DNA from: an uncultured Aquimarina sp.
GTDB taxonomy: Bacteria; Bacteroidota; Bacteroidia; Flavobacteriales; Flavobacteriaceae
NCBI GenBank assembly: GCA_947493035.1
Contig: CANLOW010000001.1
Coordinates: 620,001 to 684,000, forward strand
Reading direction: 5' to 3'
DNA length: 64,000 bases
Below, piece after piece: positions 8,133-17,206 of the stretch (position 1 is its first letter; every line of letters begins with the position of its first letter). The translations under genes and the position numbers were made by a program. The notes under the pieces were generated by a model. It searched no databases and had not been told where the DNA came from. It worked only from the letters and a program-made list of their open reading frames with translations.

Positions 8133-9441
8133 AGGAACTATTCAAACAATGGATGTTCTTATTGAAGATGGTTTATTTAAAACCATAGCTTCAAATATTG
8201 ATACAAATCTTATAAATAGTGACTGTAAAATTGTCGACGGACAAGGAAAGCATTTACTACCAGGTTTAATTGATGATCAAGTTCATTTCCGTGAGCCCGG
8301 GCTAACACATAAAGCAAATATTGAAACGGAGTCAAAAGCAGCTATCGCTGGGGGTATCACTAGTTTTATCGAAATGCCTAATACCATCCCTCAGGCTACT
8401 ACGATAGATTTGTTAGAAGATAAATTTAGTACTGCTTCCAAAACGAGTTACGCCAATTATTCTTTTATGTTTGGAGGAACTAACGACAATCTAGAAGAAG
8501 TATTAAAAGTTGACAAGAATAATGTTGCTGGTCTTAAATTATTCTTAGGTTCTTCTACAGGAAACATGTTAGTAGATAACCCTGACACGCTAAGAAGTAT
8601 ATTCAAATCTACAGATTTGGTAATTTCTGTACATTGCGAAGACGAAGCTACCATACGTAAAAACATGGCTGCGCATATCGAAAAATATGGTGACGATATC
8701 CCTGTACATCTACACCCTATTATTAGAAGTGAAGAAGCTTGTTACCTATCTTCTTCAAAAGCTATAGAATTAGCTAAAGAAACTGGAGCCAGATTACATG
8801 TATTCCACCTGTCTACGGCTAAAGAATTAGAGCTTTTTGATAGTTCAATTCCTCTAAAAGACAAAAAAATAACTGCTGAAGTTTGTATTCATCATTTATG
8901 GTTTAGCGATGAGGATTATCACACAAAAGGCACACATATCAAATGGAATCCTGCTGTAAAAACTGCAAAGGATAGAGATGGGTTGTTAGAAGGATTATTA
9001 GCTGACAAAATTGATGTCATTGCAACAGACCATGCTCCTCACACTTTAGAAGAGAAAGACAATGTATACACTAAAGCTCCATCTGGGGGGCCACTGGTAC
9101 AACACGCTTTAGTAGCATTGTTAGAAATGTATCATCAAGGAAAAATTAGTCTAGAAAAAATTGTTGAAAAAGCTTGTCATAATCCAGCTATCTTATTTCA
9201 GGTTGAAAAACGTGGATACATCAAAGAAGGGTTTTATGCTGATGCTGTATTAGTAGATTTAGATAAACCCTGGACTGTAAATAAAAATAATATTTTGTAT
9301 AAATGTGGTTGGTCTCCATTTGAAGACTTTACTTTTAAGTCTCAAATTTCACATACATTCCTAAATGGAAATATTGCTTACGAAAATGGTGCAGTAAACG
9401 AAAAAGAACGTTTTGGAAAACGATTAACGTTTGACCGATAA
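8095..9441 (+). CDS. pyrC: Dihydroorotase (Bacteroidota type, QxH variant)
   Basis: Amidohydrolase that closes carbamoyl-aspartate to dihydroorotate in pyrimidine synthesis. The 448-residue protein has the PGLIDDQVHFREPG motif (57-70), Lys148 in GLKLFLGS (the candidate carboxylated lysine), His180, His238 and Asp312 in ATDHAPHT. In most dihydroorotases the metal motif is HxH; here it is Gln62-x-His64, so the first ligand is replaced. I recall the same DDQVHFREPG form in other Bacteroidota, so this is probably a clade trait and not a dead enzyme. It overlaps the upstream glycosyltransferase by 38 bases. Allantoinase is a less likely alternative. Confidence 0.9.
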   Translation: MQILIQNTQLINEGTIQTMDVLIEDGLFKTIASNIDTNLINSDCKIVDGQGKHLLPGLIDDQVHFREPGLTHKANIETESKAAIAGGITSFIEMPNTIPQATTIDLLEDKFSTASKTSYANYSFMFGGTNDNLEEVLKVDKNNVAGLKLFLGSSTGNMLVDNPDTLRSIFKSTDLVISVHCEDEATIRKNMAAHIEKYGDDIPVHLHPIIRSEEACYLSSSKAIELAKETGARLHVFHLSTAKELELFDSSIPLKDKKITAEVCIHHLWFSDEDYHTKGTHIKWNPAVKTAKDRDGLLEGLLADKIDVIATDHAPHTLEEKDNVYTKAPSGGPLVQHALVALLEMYHQGKISLEKIVEKACHNPAILFQVEKRGYIKEGFYADAVLVDLDKPWTVNKNNILYKCGWSPFEDFTFKSQISHTFLNGNIAYENGAVNEKERFGKRLTFDR

Positions 9442-9456
9442 ACTCTTAAAAATTAC

Positions 9457-9505
9457 AAACTACCACTAGTTAAGCTAAAAAATCAGCATTAACTGTGGTA
9501 GTTTT
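9457..9505 (+). terminator. Extended hairpin terminator after pyrC
   Basis: Arms AAACTACCAC (9457-9466) and GTGGTAGTTT (9495-9504), prolonged inward by AGTTAA (9468-9473) with TTAACT (9489-9494), followed by TTTT. A plausible intrinsic terminator 16 bases after the stop. Confidence 0.7.
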
Positions 9506-9669
9506 AAATAATCATTCCTGAAATTAAGGGCAAACATCTAAATTACAATCTGGATTTCCCTCTACAATTTCAATAATCCCTTTTATTTATAATCATAAAT
9601 AAAATTGCATGCGGAATGTCATCAATGAGGAAATACTGAATACCTGATGAATAAGTTTATTTTTACACT

Positions 9670-10080
9670 ATGAAAAAGATCTTTCTTTTTATATTGATTG
9701 TCACAATTAGTAGCTGTCAATCTATTGAAAAAAATAAAAAACCTTCAACGCTTTTAAGTGAAGATGAAATGGTTAATGCTTTAACAGAATTAACCATACT
9801 AAAGTCTCTTTCTACAGTTACTTCTGGCATTAAAAGAAATTCAGGAATCAATACTAAAGACTACATCGCTAAAAAAATACAAGTTGATAGTATTACCATG
9901 ATGGATAACTTGGCATATTATGGGTATAACCCAGAAAAATTAAAAGCTATTTATTTACGTGTTCATGATACCCTAGAAAAGCGCTATGTCTTACACGATT
10001 CGCTAAAAGAAAAATACATGAAAGACTATTACCCTTCTAAAGGCTACAATAAATTTGGAGATAATAAAGAGGTTGACTAG
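9670..10080 (+). CDS. DUF4296 lipoprotein
   Basis: A 136-residue exported lipoprotein: signal peptide with a hydrophobic core at 4-13 and lipobox ISSC, lipidated at Cys16. The mature part matches the small Bacteroidota family DUF4296 (helical, with the E-M-V/A segment near residue 36 and SLKEKY near the end). Function unknown. It often neighbours pyrC and an SDR gene in this group, as here. It converges with the SDR gene with one base between stops. Confidence 0.84.
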   Translation: MKKIFLFILIVTISSCQSIEKNKKPSTLLSEDEMVNALTELTILKSLSTVTSGIKRNSGINTKDYIAKKIQVDSITMMDNLAYYGYNPEKLKAIYLRVHDTLEKRYVLHDSLKEKYMKDYYPSKGYNKFGDNKEVD

Positions 10081-10081
10081 T

Positions 10082-11098
10082 CTATTTTGTGCTTTCTATA
10101 AAATTACTTGCATGCGTTTTTATTGAATTTTCAACAGGAATAAAAGAAAAACCTAGCGCTGTTTTAATTTTAGAATTATCATATATATCTTCTTCAAATA
10201 ATCCTAATAATAATTCTTTGGAAAATTTAGGCTTATAATTACTTATCGCAGATAAAAAAGATTCCACAACGGAAACAAAACGAAGCGTCTGGTTTGAAAT
10301 TTTCTTTACAGGTGGTTTATTCCCTAAAGAGCTAGATATATGTTCTATACATTTTTTAAAGCTCCAATTCTCAGCTACTAAAACATATCGTTCTTTATAG
10401 CATGCTTGCTCCATTAATAGACGCATTGTTTTTACTACATCTCGAACATCTATATATCCTGTACCTCCTTGAAAATAAAAAGGACTCCCCTTTTTCATTC
10501 CACTAAATAGGCGACCACTGCCCGTTTTCCAATATCCACTACCCAAAATTACTCCTGGATTTACAATAACAGCATTAAGTCCTTCTTCCATAGCACGCCA
10601 AACTTCCATCTCTCCTCCATATTTTGAAATAGCGTATATAGAATTAGTTAACTCGGGATCCCAATGGCTATCTTCGGAGAACGTTGCTTCTTTCGGAGCT
10701 TTATTTAAAGTAGCTATCGAACTTACATAACAAAACTTTCCTACCTTAAAATCTAGAGAAAGATTAACCATATTGGCTGTCCCTTCTATATTTACTTTTT
10801 TTAAAAGCTCGAAATCTTTTGATTGAAATGAAACACAGCCTGCTACATGATATACCTCTGTAATACCTTCAAAAGCTTTCTCTAAAGAAAGTATATCTGT
10901 AATGTCTGCTTTCACCCATTGAATCTCATCAAAGGCTTCGCCGTCTTTGAGTCCTGTATAATTATTAAAAACAATTTTAGACTTTTCTAGCTTCCCTTCA
11001 GAACGATATAATGCTCTAATAGGCTCTTTCGAGTGCTTTTTTAATTCTGCTAACAAATAGGTTCCAACCAAACCAGTAGCTCCTGTAACTAGAATCAT
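10082..11098 (-). CDS. NAD-dependent epimerase/dehydratase family (extended SDR)
   Basis: A 338-residue extended short-chain dehydrogenase. The NAD(P)-binding motif GATGLVG is at residues 6-12 and the catalytic YxxxK is Y155-AIS-K159, preceded by the VSSIAT segment (126-130). Overall pattern is closest to the dihydroflavonol-4-reductase / 3-beta-hydroxysteroid dehydrogenase-like group. The substrate cannot be told from sequence. It runs opposite to its neighbours. Confidence 0.88.
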   Translation of the reverse strand: MILVTGATGLVGTYLLAELKKHSKEPIRALYRSEGKLEKSKIVFNNYTGLKDGEAFDEIQWVKADITDILSLEKAFEGITEVYHVAGCVSFQSKDFELLKKVNIEGTANMVNLSLDFKVGKFCYVSSIATLNKAPKEATFSEDSHWDPELTNSIYAISKYGGEMEVWRAMEEGLNAVIVNPGVILGSGYWKTGSGRLFSGMKKGSPFYFQGGTGYIDVRDVVKTMRLLMEQACYKERYVLVAENWSFKKCIEHISSSLGNKPPVKKISNQTLRFVSVVESFLSAISNYKPKFSKELLLGLFEEDIYDNSKIKTALGFSFIPVENSIKTHASNFIESTK

Positions 11099-11151
11099 GA
11101 AGAATGTTTTAACAAAAATACATATTGCTTCGTAGCTATCAAGTACATTCC

Positions 11152-11182
11152 TTGATAATATAGTTAGGCATCTATATCTTTG
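11152..11182 (+). promoter_or_regulatory. -33/-7 promoter for tyrS
   Basis: TTG at 11152-11154, a 20-base spacer, then TATCTTTG at 11175-11182, matching the Bacteroidota sigma-factor consensus. The start codon follows at 11261, leaving a leader of about 70 bases. Confidence 0.7.
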
Positions 11183-11260
11183 CGCTAATCACTACACGTA
11201 GATTAATTAATTTATTTGTGATTACTTATTTTTCTAACACCTTGGTACAAATTATATATC

Positions 11261-12556
11261 ATGCCTAAAAATTTTATTGAAGAAGTTACTTGGAGAGGAA
11301 TGCTACACGATGCTATGCCTGGCACTGAGGACCATCTTCTAGAAGAAATGCGTTCTGCTTATATTGGTTTCGATCCTACTGCGGACTCACTACATATTGG
11401 AAACCTTGTTCCAATTATGATGTTGAGTCATTATCAACGTTGTGGTCACAGACCCGTAGCATTAGTTGGTGGAGCGACAGGTATGATTGGAGACCCTTCT
11501 GGAAAGTCAGCCGAGCGTAATCTTTTAGATGAGCCAACATTAAGACACAATCAAGAGGCAATCAAAAAACAGTTAGGACAATTCCTAGATTTTGATAGCG
11601 ATGCTAAAAACGCTGCTCAGTTAGTAAATAATTACGATTGGATGAAAGACTTTTCTTTCTTAGAGTTTATTCGTGATGTTGGAAAACATATCACTGTAAA
11701 TTATATGATGGCAAAAGATTCCGTAAAAAACCGATTAAGCTCAGAATCTGCAAGTGGTATGTCATTTACTGAATTTACATATCAGCTCGTTCAAGGTTAT
11801 GATTTTTTGCATTTGTACAAAGACAATGATTGTACGTTACAAATGGGCGGTAGTGACCAATGGGGAAATATTACTACAGGAACGGAATTAATCCGTCGTA
11901 TTGGAAATGGTAAAGGGTATGCTATTACTTGTCCATTAATCACAAAATCTGATGGATCTAAATTTGGAAAGTCTGAAGGAGGCAATGTTTGGTTAGATAA
12001 AAACAGAACTTCTCCATATAAATTCTACCAATACTGGCTAAACAGTAGTGATGAAGATGCTGAAAAATACATTAAAATCTTCACATTTTTAGACCAAGAA
12101 ACTATTGAGCAATTAATTGCTGAACACAAAGAAGCGCCTCATACGAGATTACTCCAAAAACGCTTAGCTGAAGAAATTACAACACTAGTGCATTCTACAG
12201 AGGATGTAGAAAATGCGATTGCAGCTTCTTCTATTCTATTTGGAAAATCTAATGCAGAAGATCTTAAAAAATTAGACGAAACTACTTTTTTAGATGTTTT
12301 TGAAGGAGTACCTCAGGCTGAAATTTCTAAATCAGAATTGATCGATGGTTTTGGAATTATTGCTGCTCTGGGAGAAAAAACAAATTTCTTAAAATCGAAC
12401 GGAGAAGCAAGAAGAGCCTTAAAAGAAAATGCTGTCTCTGTAAACCGAGAGAAAGTGAAAGAAGAATATACTATTACTGAAAAGGATTTGATCAATGATC
12501 AATTTGTACTGCTTCAGCGCGGAAAGAAAAACTATTATGTATTAAGGTTCATATAA
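11261..12556 (+). CDS. tyrS: Tyrosyl-tRNA synthetase
   Basis: Class I aminoacyl-tRNA synthetase charging tRNA-Tyr. The 431-residue protein has the HIGH signature HIGN (45-48), the [14 protein letters not shown] segment near 76-89, the substrate-recognition [10 protein letters not shown] block, and KFGKS in place of KMSKS near 233. A C-terminal S4-like RNA-binding domain ends with [11 protein letters not shown]. Length and motifs are typical. It has its own promoter and a strong shared terminator with tatA. Confidence 0.98.
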   Translation: MPKNFIEEVTWRGMLHDAMPGTEDHLLEEMRSAYIGFDPTADSLHIGNLVPIMMLSHYQRCGHRPVALVGGATGMIGDPSGKSAERNLLDEPTLRHNQEAIKKQLGQFLDFDSDAKNAAQLVNNYDWMKDFSFLEFIRDVGKHITVNYMMAKDSVKNRLSSESASGMSFTEFTYQLVQGYDFLHLYKDNDCTLQMGGSDQWGNITTGTELIRRIGNGKGYAITCPLITKSDGSKFGKSEGGNVWLDKNRTSPYKFYQYWLNSSDEDAEKYIKIFTFLDQETIEQLIAEHKEAPHTRLLQKRLAEEITTLVHSTEDVENAIAASSILFGKSNAEDLKKLDETTFLDVFEGVPQAEISKSELIDGFGIIAALGEKTNFLKSNGEARRALKENAVSVNREKVKEEYTITEKDLINDQFVLLQRGKKNYYVLRFI

Positions 12557-12570
12557 TCAATACGAAAACA

Positions 12571-12604
12571 AAAAATCCAGATAATTAAAATTATCTGGAT
12601 TTTT
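12571..12604. terminator. Bidirectional terminator between tyrS and tatA
   Basis: Bases 12571-12586 and 12589-12604 are exact reverse complements, with an A-run on the left and a T-run on the right. It can end both the tyrS (+) and tatA (-) transcripts. Confidence 0.9.
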
Positions 12605-12629
12605 TTATATGTTAAATTACAAAAACAAT

Positions 12630-12827
12630 TTAAGCCTCAATCTTAGGCTCATCATCCTTTTTATCGTCTTCATCTTCTTTAGTAGCGCTTTTGAATTCTT
12701 TAATTCCACTACCTAACCCTCTCATTAATTCAGGAATTTTTCGACCTCCAAAAAGAAGAAGAATTATAACTCCTATAATAATAAATTCCTGACCACCTAA
12801 AAATCCAAGAAATATAGACTGTAACAT
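12630..12827 (-). CDS. tatA: Sec-independent twin-arginine translocase subunit TatA/TatE
   Basis: A 65-residue protein with one N-terminal membrane helix (residues 11-24), the [21 protein letters not shown] amphipathic helix split by the canonical FGG hinge (25-27), and an acidic-lysine tail. It forms the pore-like component of the Tat export system for folded proteins. TatC is not in the window. A TAACTTTG box lies 25 bases upstream. Confidence 0.95.
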   Translation of the reverse strand: MLQSIFLGFLGGQEFIIIGVIILLLFGGRKIPELMRGLGSGIKEFKSATKEDEDDKKDDEPKIEA

Positions 12828-12851
12828 TTGGTATACTTTTTAAATACTTGT

Positions 12852-12859
12852 CAAAGTTA
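12852..12859 (-). promoter_or_regulatory. -7 promoter box TAACTTTG for tatA
   Basis: Read on the minus strand, TAACTTTG matches TAnnTTTG and ends 24 bases before the tatA ATG. No -33 TTG seen at the usual distance. Confidence 0.55.
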
Positions 12860-13100
12860 TAAAGAAAAAATGAGTACATGCTTTCCTCAAGACAGGTTTC
12901 TGCCTTTTAAACAAGATAACTTACCTTAAAAAGAGCTTATTTCAATAAAAATTAACTCTTTTTATCATGTGAGTTATATAACGCAAGAGTAAAATATCCC
13001 TTTCATTTTATTCCTCTACCCCTAAAAACACCTTAACATTTACGTTCCTTAAAGCAAACATAAACCCTAAAATTCCTCAAAAACGTCGAGGTAAATCATT

Positions 13101-13108
13101 TATATTTG
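13101..13108 (+). promoter_or_regulatory. -7 promoter box TATATTTG for the M23 operon
   Basis: Exact TAnnTTTG match ending 13 bases before the ATG at 13122, giving a very short leader. The 294-base gap between tatA and this gene otherwise shows only AT-rich sequence with no gene. Confidence 0.6.
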
Positions 13109-13121
13109 TGCGACAGAAGTT

Positions 13122-13991
13122 ATGGTGAAAAACAAACATAAAAAGAGATCATTTACAGAAAAATTACTAAACAAATATCGTTTGGTAATCCTTAATGAGA
13201 ATACTTTCGAAGAACAAGTATCCTTTAAATTATCTCGTTTAAATGTTTTTGTATCTATCGGAATAGGTTCATTACTTTTAATTATTGGAACTATTTTCCT
13301 AATTGCGTTTTCTCCCTTAAAAGAATATATACCAGGCTACAGTACCACTAACTCTACACACCAAACAGTAGAACTGGCTTATAAAACAGATTCTTTAACA
13401 CACGAAATTGTTTTAAAACAGAAGTACTATGAATCTATTCAAAAAGTACTTACTGGACAAATTAAACACAAAGACCTTAGTTTAGATTCACTTGAAAACA
13501 CCAACAAACTTACTTTTGATAGTATTAACACAAAACCTTCAAAAGAAATTATTGAGTTACAAAAAGAGATTAATCAAAAAGAAAAATTCAACATTAATAT
13601 CGCACAGATAGATACTGAATACCTTTTCTTTCCTCCTGTTAAAGGGCACGTAACTTCTAAATTCAATCATAAAGAACAGCATTATGCAATTGATATTGCT
13701 GTAGAAAAAGACACACAAGTTGTAGCAGCAGCTAATGGAGTCATTATTTTTAATGAATGGAATCCTGCTACTGGCAATGTCATTGTAATTAAACATAAAT
13801 CAGGATTATCTTCTGTATATAAACACAATAGCAAAATATTTAAACGTCAGGGAGATCTCGTAGAAGCTGGTGAAGTTATTGCTATTGCAGGAGATACTGG
13901 AGAATTAAGTACTGGACCACATTTGCATTTCGAACTATGGGATAACCAACAACCATTAGATCCAACGAAGTACATCGATTTTGAAAAGTAA
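13122..13991 (+). CDS. M23 family (LytM-type) peptidoglycan endopeptidase
   Basis: Membrane-anchored murein hydrolase of 289 residues. A single membrane helix at about 41-63 is followed by a periplasmic linker with coiled-coil character (80-160) and a C-terminal LytM domain. Zinc ligands are all present: His187 and Asp191 in HYAIDIA, and His269 in GPHLHFELW, with His267 as the catalytic partner. It is therefore likely active rather than a degenerate activator. It is the first gene of a tight operon; the GH3 gene starts 3 bases after its stop. Confidence 0.93.
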   Translation: MVKNKHKKRSFTEKLLNKYRLVILNENTFEEQVSFKLSRLNVFVSIGIGSLLLIIGTIFLIAFSPLKEYIPGYSTTNSTHQTVELAYKTDSLTHEIVLKQKYYESIQKVLTGQIKHKDLSLDSLENTNKLTFDSINTKPSKEIIELQKEINQKEKFNINIAQIDTEYLFFPPVKGHVTSKFNHKEQHYAIDIAVEKDTQVVAAANGVIIFNEWNPATGNVIVIKHKSGLSSVYKHNSKIFKRQGDLVEAGEVIAIAGDTGELSTGPHLHFELWDNQQPLDPTKYIDFEK

Positions 13992-13994
13992 ACT

Positions 13995-15488
13995 ATGTCA
14001 ATAAAATCATTCGCAGCTAAGCTTTTTGCTAAAAAAGTAGCTAAGGATATCAAAAGATGGGCTACACAGCCAATAAAAACTCAGGAAAAAGTTTTTTCAG
14101 AATTGATTGAAAAAGCTAAGGATACTCAATTTGGTAAAGATCATGATTTTGAAAACATAAATTCATATAATGATTTTATTCAACGTGTTCCTGTTAGAGA
14201 TTATGAGAGTCTTAGACCCTATGTAGATCAGGTTGTTGAAGGAGCTTCTGACATTTTATGGCCAGGAAAACCTCTGTATTTCGCAAAAACTTCAGGTACC
14301 ACAAGTGGTGCAAAGTACATTCCTATTACTAAGGAATCTATGCCAACACATATAGAAGGTGCTCGAAATGCTATTTTATGTTATGTTGCTGAAACTGGAA
14401 AATCCGATTTTGTAGATCGAAAAATGATTTTTCTACAAGGAAGCCCCGAACTTACCGATAAAAATGGTGTTAATCTTGGACGACTATCAGGTATTGTAGC
14501 TCATTATGTACCCGGTTATTTACAAAAAAACAGAATGCCTAGTTGGGAAACCAACTGTATAGAAGACTGGGAACAAAAGGTAGAGGCTATCATAGATGAA
14601 ACATTAGTTGAAGACATGGGAATCATTAGTGGTATCCCACCTTGGGTTCAAATGTATTTTGAACGTATCGTAGCTAGAACTGGAAAAGAAATAAAAGATG
14701 TTTTCCCCAACTTCAATTTATTCATTTACGGTGGAGTTAGTTTCGACCCATATAAAAATATTCTAAAAAAATTAATAGGAAAAGAAATTCCATACATAGA
14801 ATTATATCCTGCTTCAGAAGGTTTTTTTGCCTATCAAGACACTCAGACTGAAAAAGGAATGTTGCTTCAATTGAATTCTGGTATTTTCTATGAATTCATC
14901 AAGGCTGAAAACTTTTTTGACGACAATCCTAAACGAATCAGCCTAAAAGATGTAGAAACAGGCATCAACTATGTTATGTTAGTTTCTACTACTGCTGGAC
15001 TTTGGAGTTACAATATTGGAGATACCATACAGTTTGTCAATACATCCCCTTATCGTATTATTGTTTCAGGTCGTATCAAACATTTCATTTCTGCTTTCGG
15101 AGAACATGTTATAGGAAAAGAAGTCGATCAGGCTATGGAAAAAGCCCTAGCTTCTACAGGCGATTTGATTCAAGAATTCACAGTAGCTCCACAAGTAAAC
15201 CCTGATAATGGCTTACCTTATCATGAATGGTTTATTGAATTTAAAGAAGCATCAGAAAATATTGAACGCCTAAGAAACGAAATAGACCAAAACTTACAAA
15301 TACAAAACGTCTATTATAAAGATCTTATAGAAGGGAAAATTTTACAACCTTTAAAAATAACTCCAGTGACTGCTAATGGATTCACTGATTATATGAAGTC
15401 CATTGGGAAATTAGGAGGTCAGAATAAACTTCCTCGACTTTCAAATGATCGAAAAATTGCAGATGCTTTACAAAACCATTTAGCCTAA
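13995..15488 (+). CDS. GH3-family acyl-acid amido synthetase-like protein
   Basis: A 497-residue adenylating enzyme of the GH3 family (named from plant auxin-responsive promoter proteins). Plant members conjugate amino acids to acidic hormones through an acyl-adenylate; the bacterial substrate is unknown. The ATP-binding loop KTSGTTSGAKYIP is at 98-110 and a second motif YPASEGFFAY lies near 273-282. It sits between the M23 peptidase and a nucleosidase-like gene, with the stop TAA sharing one base with the next ATG, so all three are probably co-expressed. Confidence 0.92.
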   Translation: MSIKSFAAKLFAKKVAKDIKRWATQPIKTQEKVFSELIEKAKDTQFGKDHDFENINSYNDFIQRVPVRDYESLRPYVDQVVEGASDILWPGKPLYFAKTSGTTSGAKYIPITKESMPTHIEGARNAILCYVAETGKSDFVDRKMIFLQGSPELTDKNGVNLGRLSGIVAHYVPGYLQKNRMPSWETNCIEDWEQKVEAIIDETLVEDMGIISGIPPWVQMYFERIVARTGKEIKDVFPNFNLFIYGGVSFDPYKNILKKLIGKEIPYIELYPASEGFFAYQDTQTEKGMLLQLNSGIFYEFIKAENFFDDNPKRISLKDVETGINYVMLVSTTAGLWSYNIGDTIQFVNTSPYRIIVSGRIKHFISAFGEHVIGKEVDQAMEKALASTGDLIQEFTVAPQVNPDNGLPYHEWFIEFKEASENIERLRNEIDQNLQIQNVYYKDLIEGKILQPLKITPVTANGFTDYMKSIGKLGGQNKLPRLSNDRKIADALQNHLA

Positions 15489-17158
15489 TGAATGATTCTC
15501 TTCATAGTTATAGCCCTTCAAGAGCACAAGAAAGCACAAATGCTATAGAGCGCTTATATATCGCTATGCGACATTTGTTCAACCGAGGTTTCTATAAACC
15601 TATGGGAGTTTCTGGAGAAACATTAAGAGAGGCACTGCTATCCTTACGCCCAGAAATTTATGGCTCCATTAACGAAGAAAAAGTAGAACTAAATGGTCTA
15701 CTCTATGTCTTAGAACGTTTACCTGAAGGCATTGAAGAATGTAGATTCATTAACCTTACTAGTGAAGAAGGATATCAAGAAGCTGACTTTGAAGTTATCA
15801 TACCCAAAAAAAGAAGACGTAATTGTTATCGCATTGACGATGAACAAATGAATATTGAAATCACACGAGGGCGTTCGGAGATTTATGATATTTTGACACA
15901 TCTTACTTTCATGTACATGGAAGCTGAAAAAATCAGAAAACGAGTTCAACTGGAAGAAGATGATAGCATAAAAAGAGACTGGGAAAAAATAGAAGTCTTT
16001 GCTAAAAAGAAAATACTATCTGAAAGAGAAAGAAATATAGCTATTTCACATTTAGCTTTTGTACTAGGAAGAAGTTTTCAGGAAGTATCAACTACTTACC
16101 CTAAATTTGCTACATCCGAAGACCCTGATAAATTGGTTAAATTTATATATGGGTTAGGAAATATTTCTTTGCAAGAAGCAATTGATAAAAAGAAAAGAGA
16201 AATTAGCTTTAGTCCTGTACTTAGAGAACAAATTGGACACCATATCCATTCTACCTTTTGGGCTTATCAAATCAAAAAATGGATTCATCAAAAGAATTTA
16301 TTCGAAAGACCATTACACATCATTAGTGCCAATATGCACAGTGTGATGAATACTTTATACGCCAAAACAGTACTTAAAGAAAAATACCCTGAAAGTTCAA
16401 ACATGGAACTTTATGAACTGTTAAGTGACGATGAAAATAAATCATTGAGAAATGAAATTAAACAGTATGCGTTAAAACATGGAATGTCCGTTATTGAGGA
16501 CAGCAGTAGATCTCACATAGATGTTCAAATATTTGACACTTTAAAAATTACAGATTACAAAAATTCTGATGTAAAAAATGCACCGGTAATTCTTGTCATG
16601 GATTATGCTTTTGGAGAACAAGCATATGGCGCCATGGACGAATTATTAAAGCCTTTTAAAGCTCCAAATGAAACATTATTCTACATGAATATTGACTCAG
16701 TTTCTATTATGGGAAAAGCAGGTATTTTAGAAGGTGACAAAGGTGATATTATGATCCCTAATGCACACATTTTCGAAGGAAGTTCTGGTAATTACCCTTT
16801 CAAAAATGAACTTTGTGATGAAGATTTTAATGACAGTGAAATAAAAACTTGTGAAGGTAGTATGATCACTGTCCTCGGAACATCATTACAAAACAGAGAT
16901 CTATTACAATTCTTTTACGAATCTACATGGCGTTCTATAGGTTTAGAAATGGAAGGAGCCCATTATCAGAAAGCGATCCAAGCTGCCTCACAAATACGTA
17001 AAAGTATTAAAGAAAACATAAAAGTACGCTATGCTTATTACGCTTCTGACAACCCTTTACAAACAGGTAGTACGCTTGCCTCTGGAGGACTTGGTACTAC
17101 AGGAGTTAAGCCTACTTATACAATTACAGAAAAAATATTGAATCAAATATTAGATTAG
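15488..17158 (+). CDS. Conserved Bacteroidota protein with a nucleoside-phosphorylase-like C-terminal domain (DUF6909-like)
   Basis: A 556-residue protein I associate with the Bacteroidota family DUF6909; that name is from memory. The N-terminal part (about 1-270) is helical and charged. The C-terminal part resembles the PNP/UDP phosphorylase and AMP nucleosidase fold: a strand with SIMGKAGIL near 405, GDKGDIMIPNAHI (about 415-427), the GLEMEGA signature (about 485-491) and the YYASDNP segment near 520 where the catalytic Asp of the fold is found. A purine-nucleotide or nucleoside substrate is thus plausible but unproven. It follows the GH3 gene with a one-base overlap. Confidence 0.72.
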   Translation: MNDSLHSYSPSRAQESTNAIERLYIAMRHLFNRGFYKPMGVSGETLREALLSLRPEIYGSINEEKVELNGLLYVLERLPEGIEECRFINLTSEEGYQEADFEVIIPKKRRRNCYRIDDEQMNIEITRGRSEIYDILTHLTFMYMEAEKIRKRVQLEEDDSIKRDWEKIEVFAKKKILSERERNIAISHLAFVLGRSFQEVSTTYPKFATSEDPDKLVKFIYGLGNISLQEAIDKKKREISFSPVLREQIGHHIHSTFWAYQIKKWIHQKNLFERPLHIISANMHSVMNTLYAKTVLKEKYPESSNMELYELLSDDENKSLRNEIKQYALKHGMSVIEDSSRSHIDVQIFDTLKITDYKNSDVKNAPVILVMDYAFGEQAYGAMDELLKPFKAPNETLFYMNIDSVSIMGKAGILEGDKGDIMIPNAHIFEGSSGNYPFKNELCDEDFNDSEIKTCEGSMITVLGTSLQNRDLLQFFYESTWRSIGLEMEGAHYQKAIQAASQIRKSIKENIKVRYAYYASDNPLQTGSTLASGGLGTTGVKPTYTITEKILNQILD

Positions 17159-17206
17159 AAAACTAACTAATCGCTATATTTTCTGATTTAACACCATTCT
17201 AGAAAT

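Noticed and set aside
9581..9604. Inverted repeat TTTTATTTAT / ATAAATAAAA
   Set aside because: Built only of low-complexity A/T sequence with one weak loop; likely chance in AT-rich DNA.
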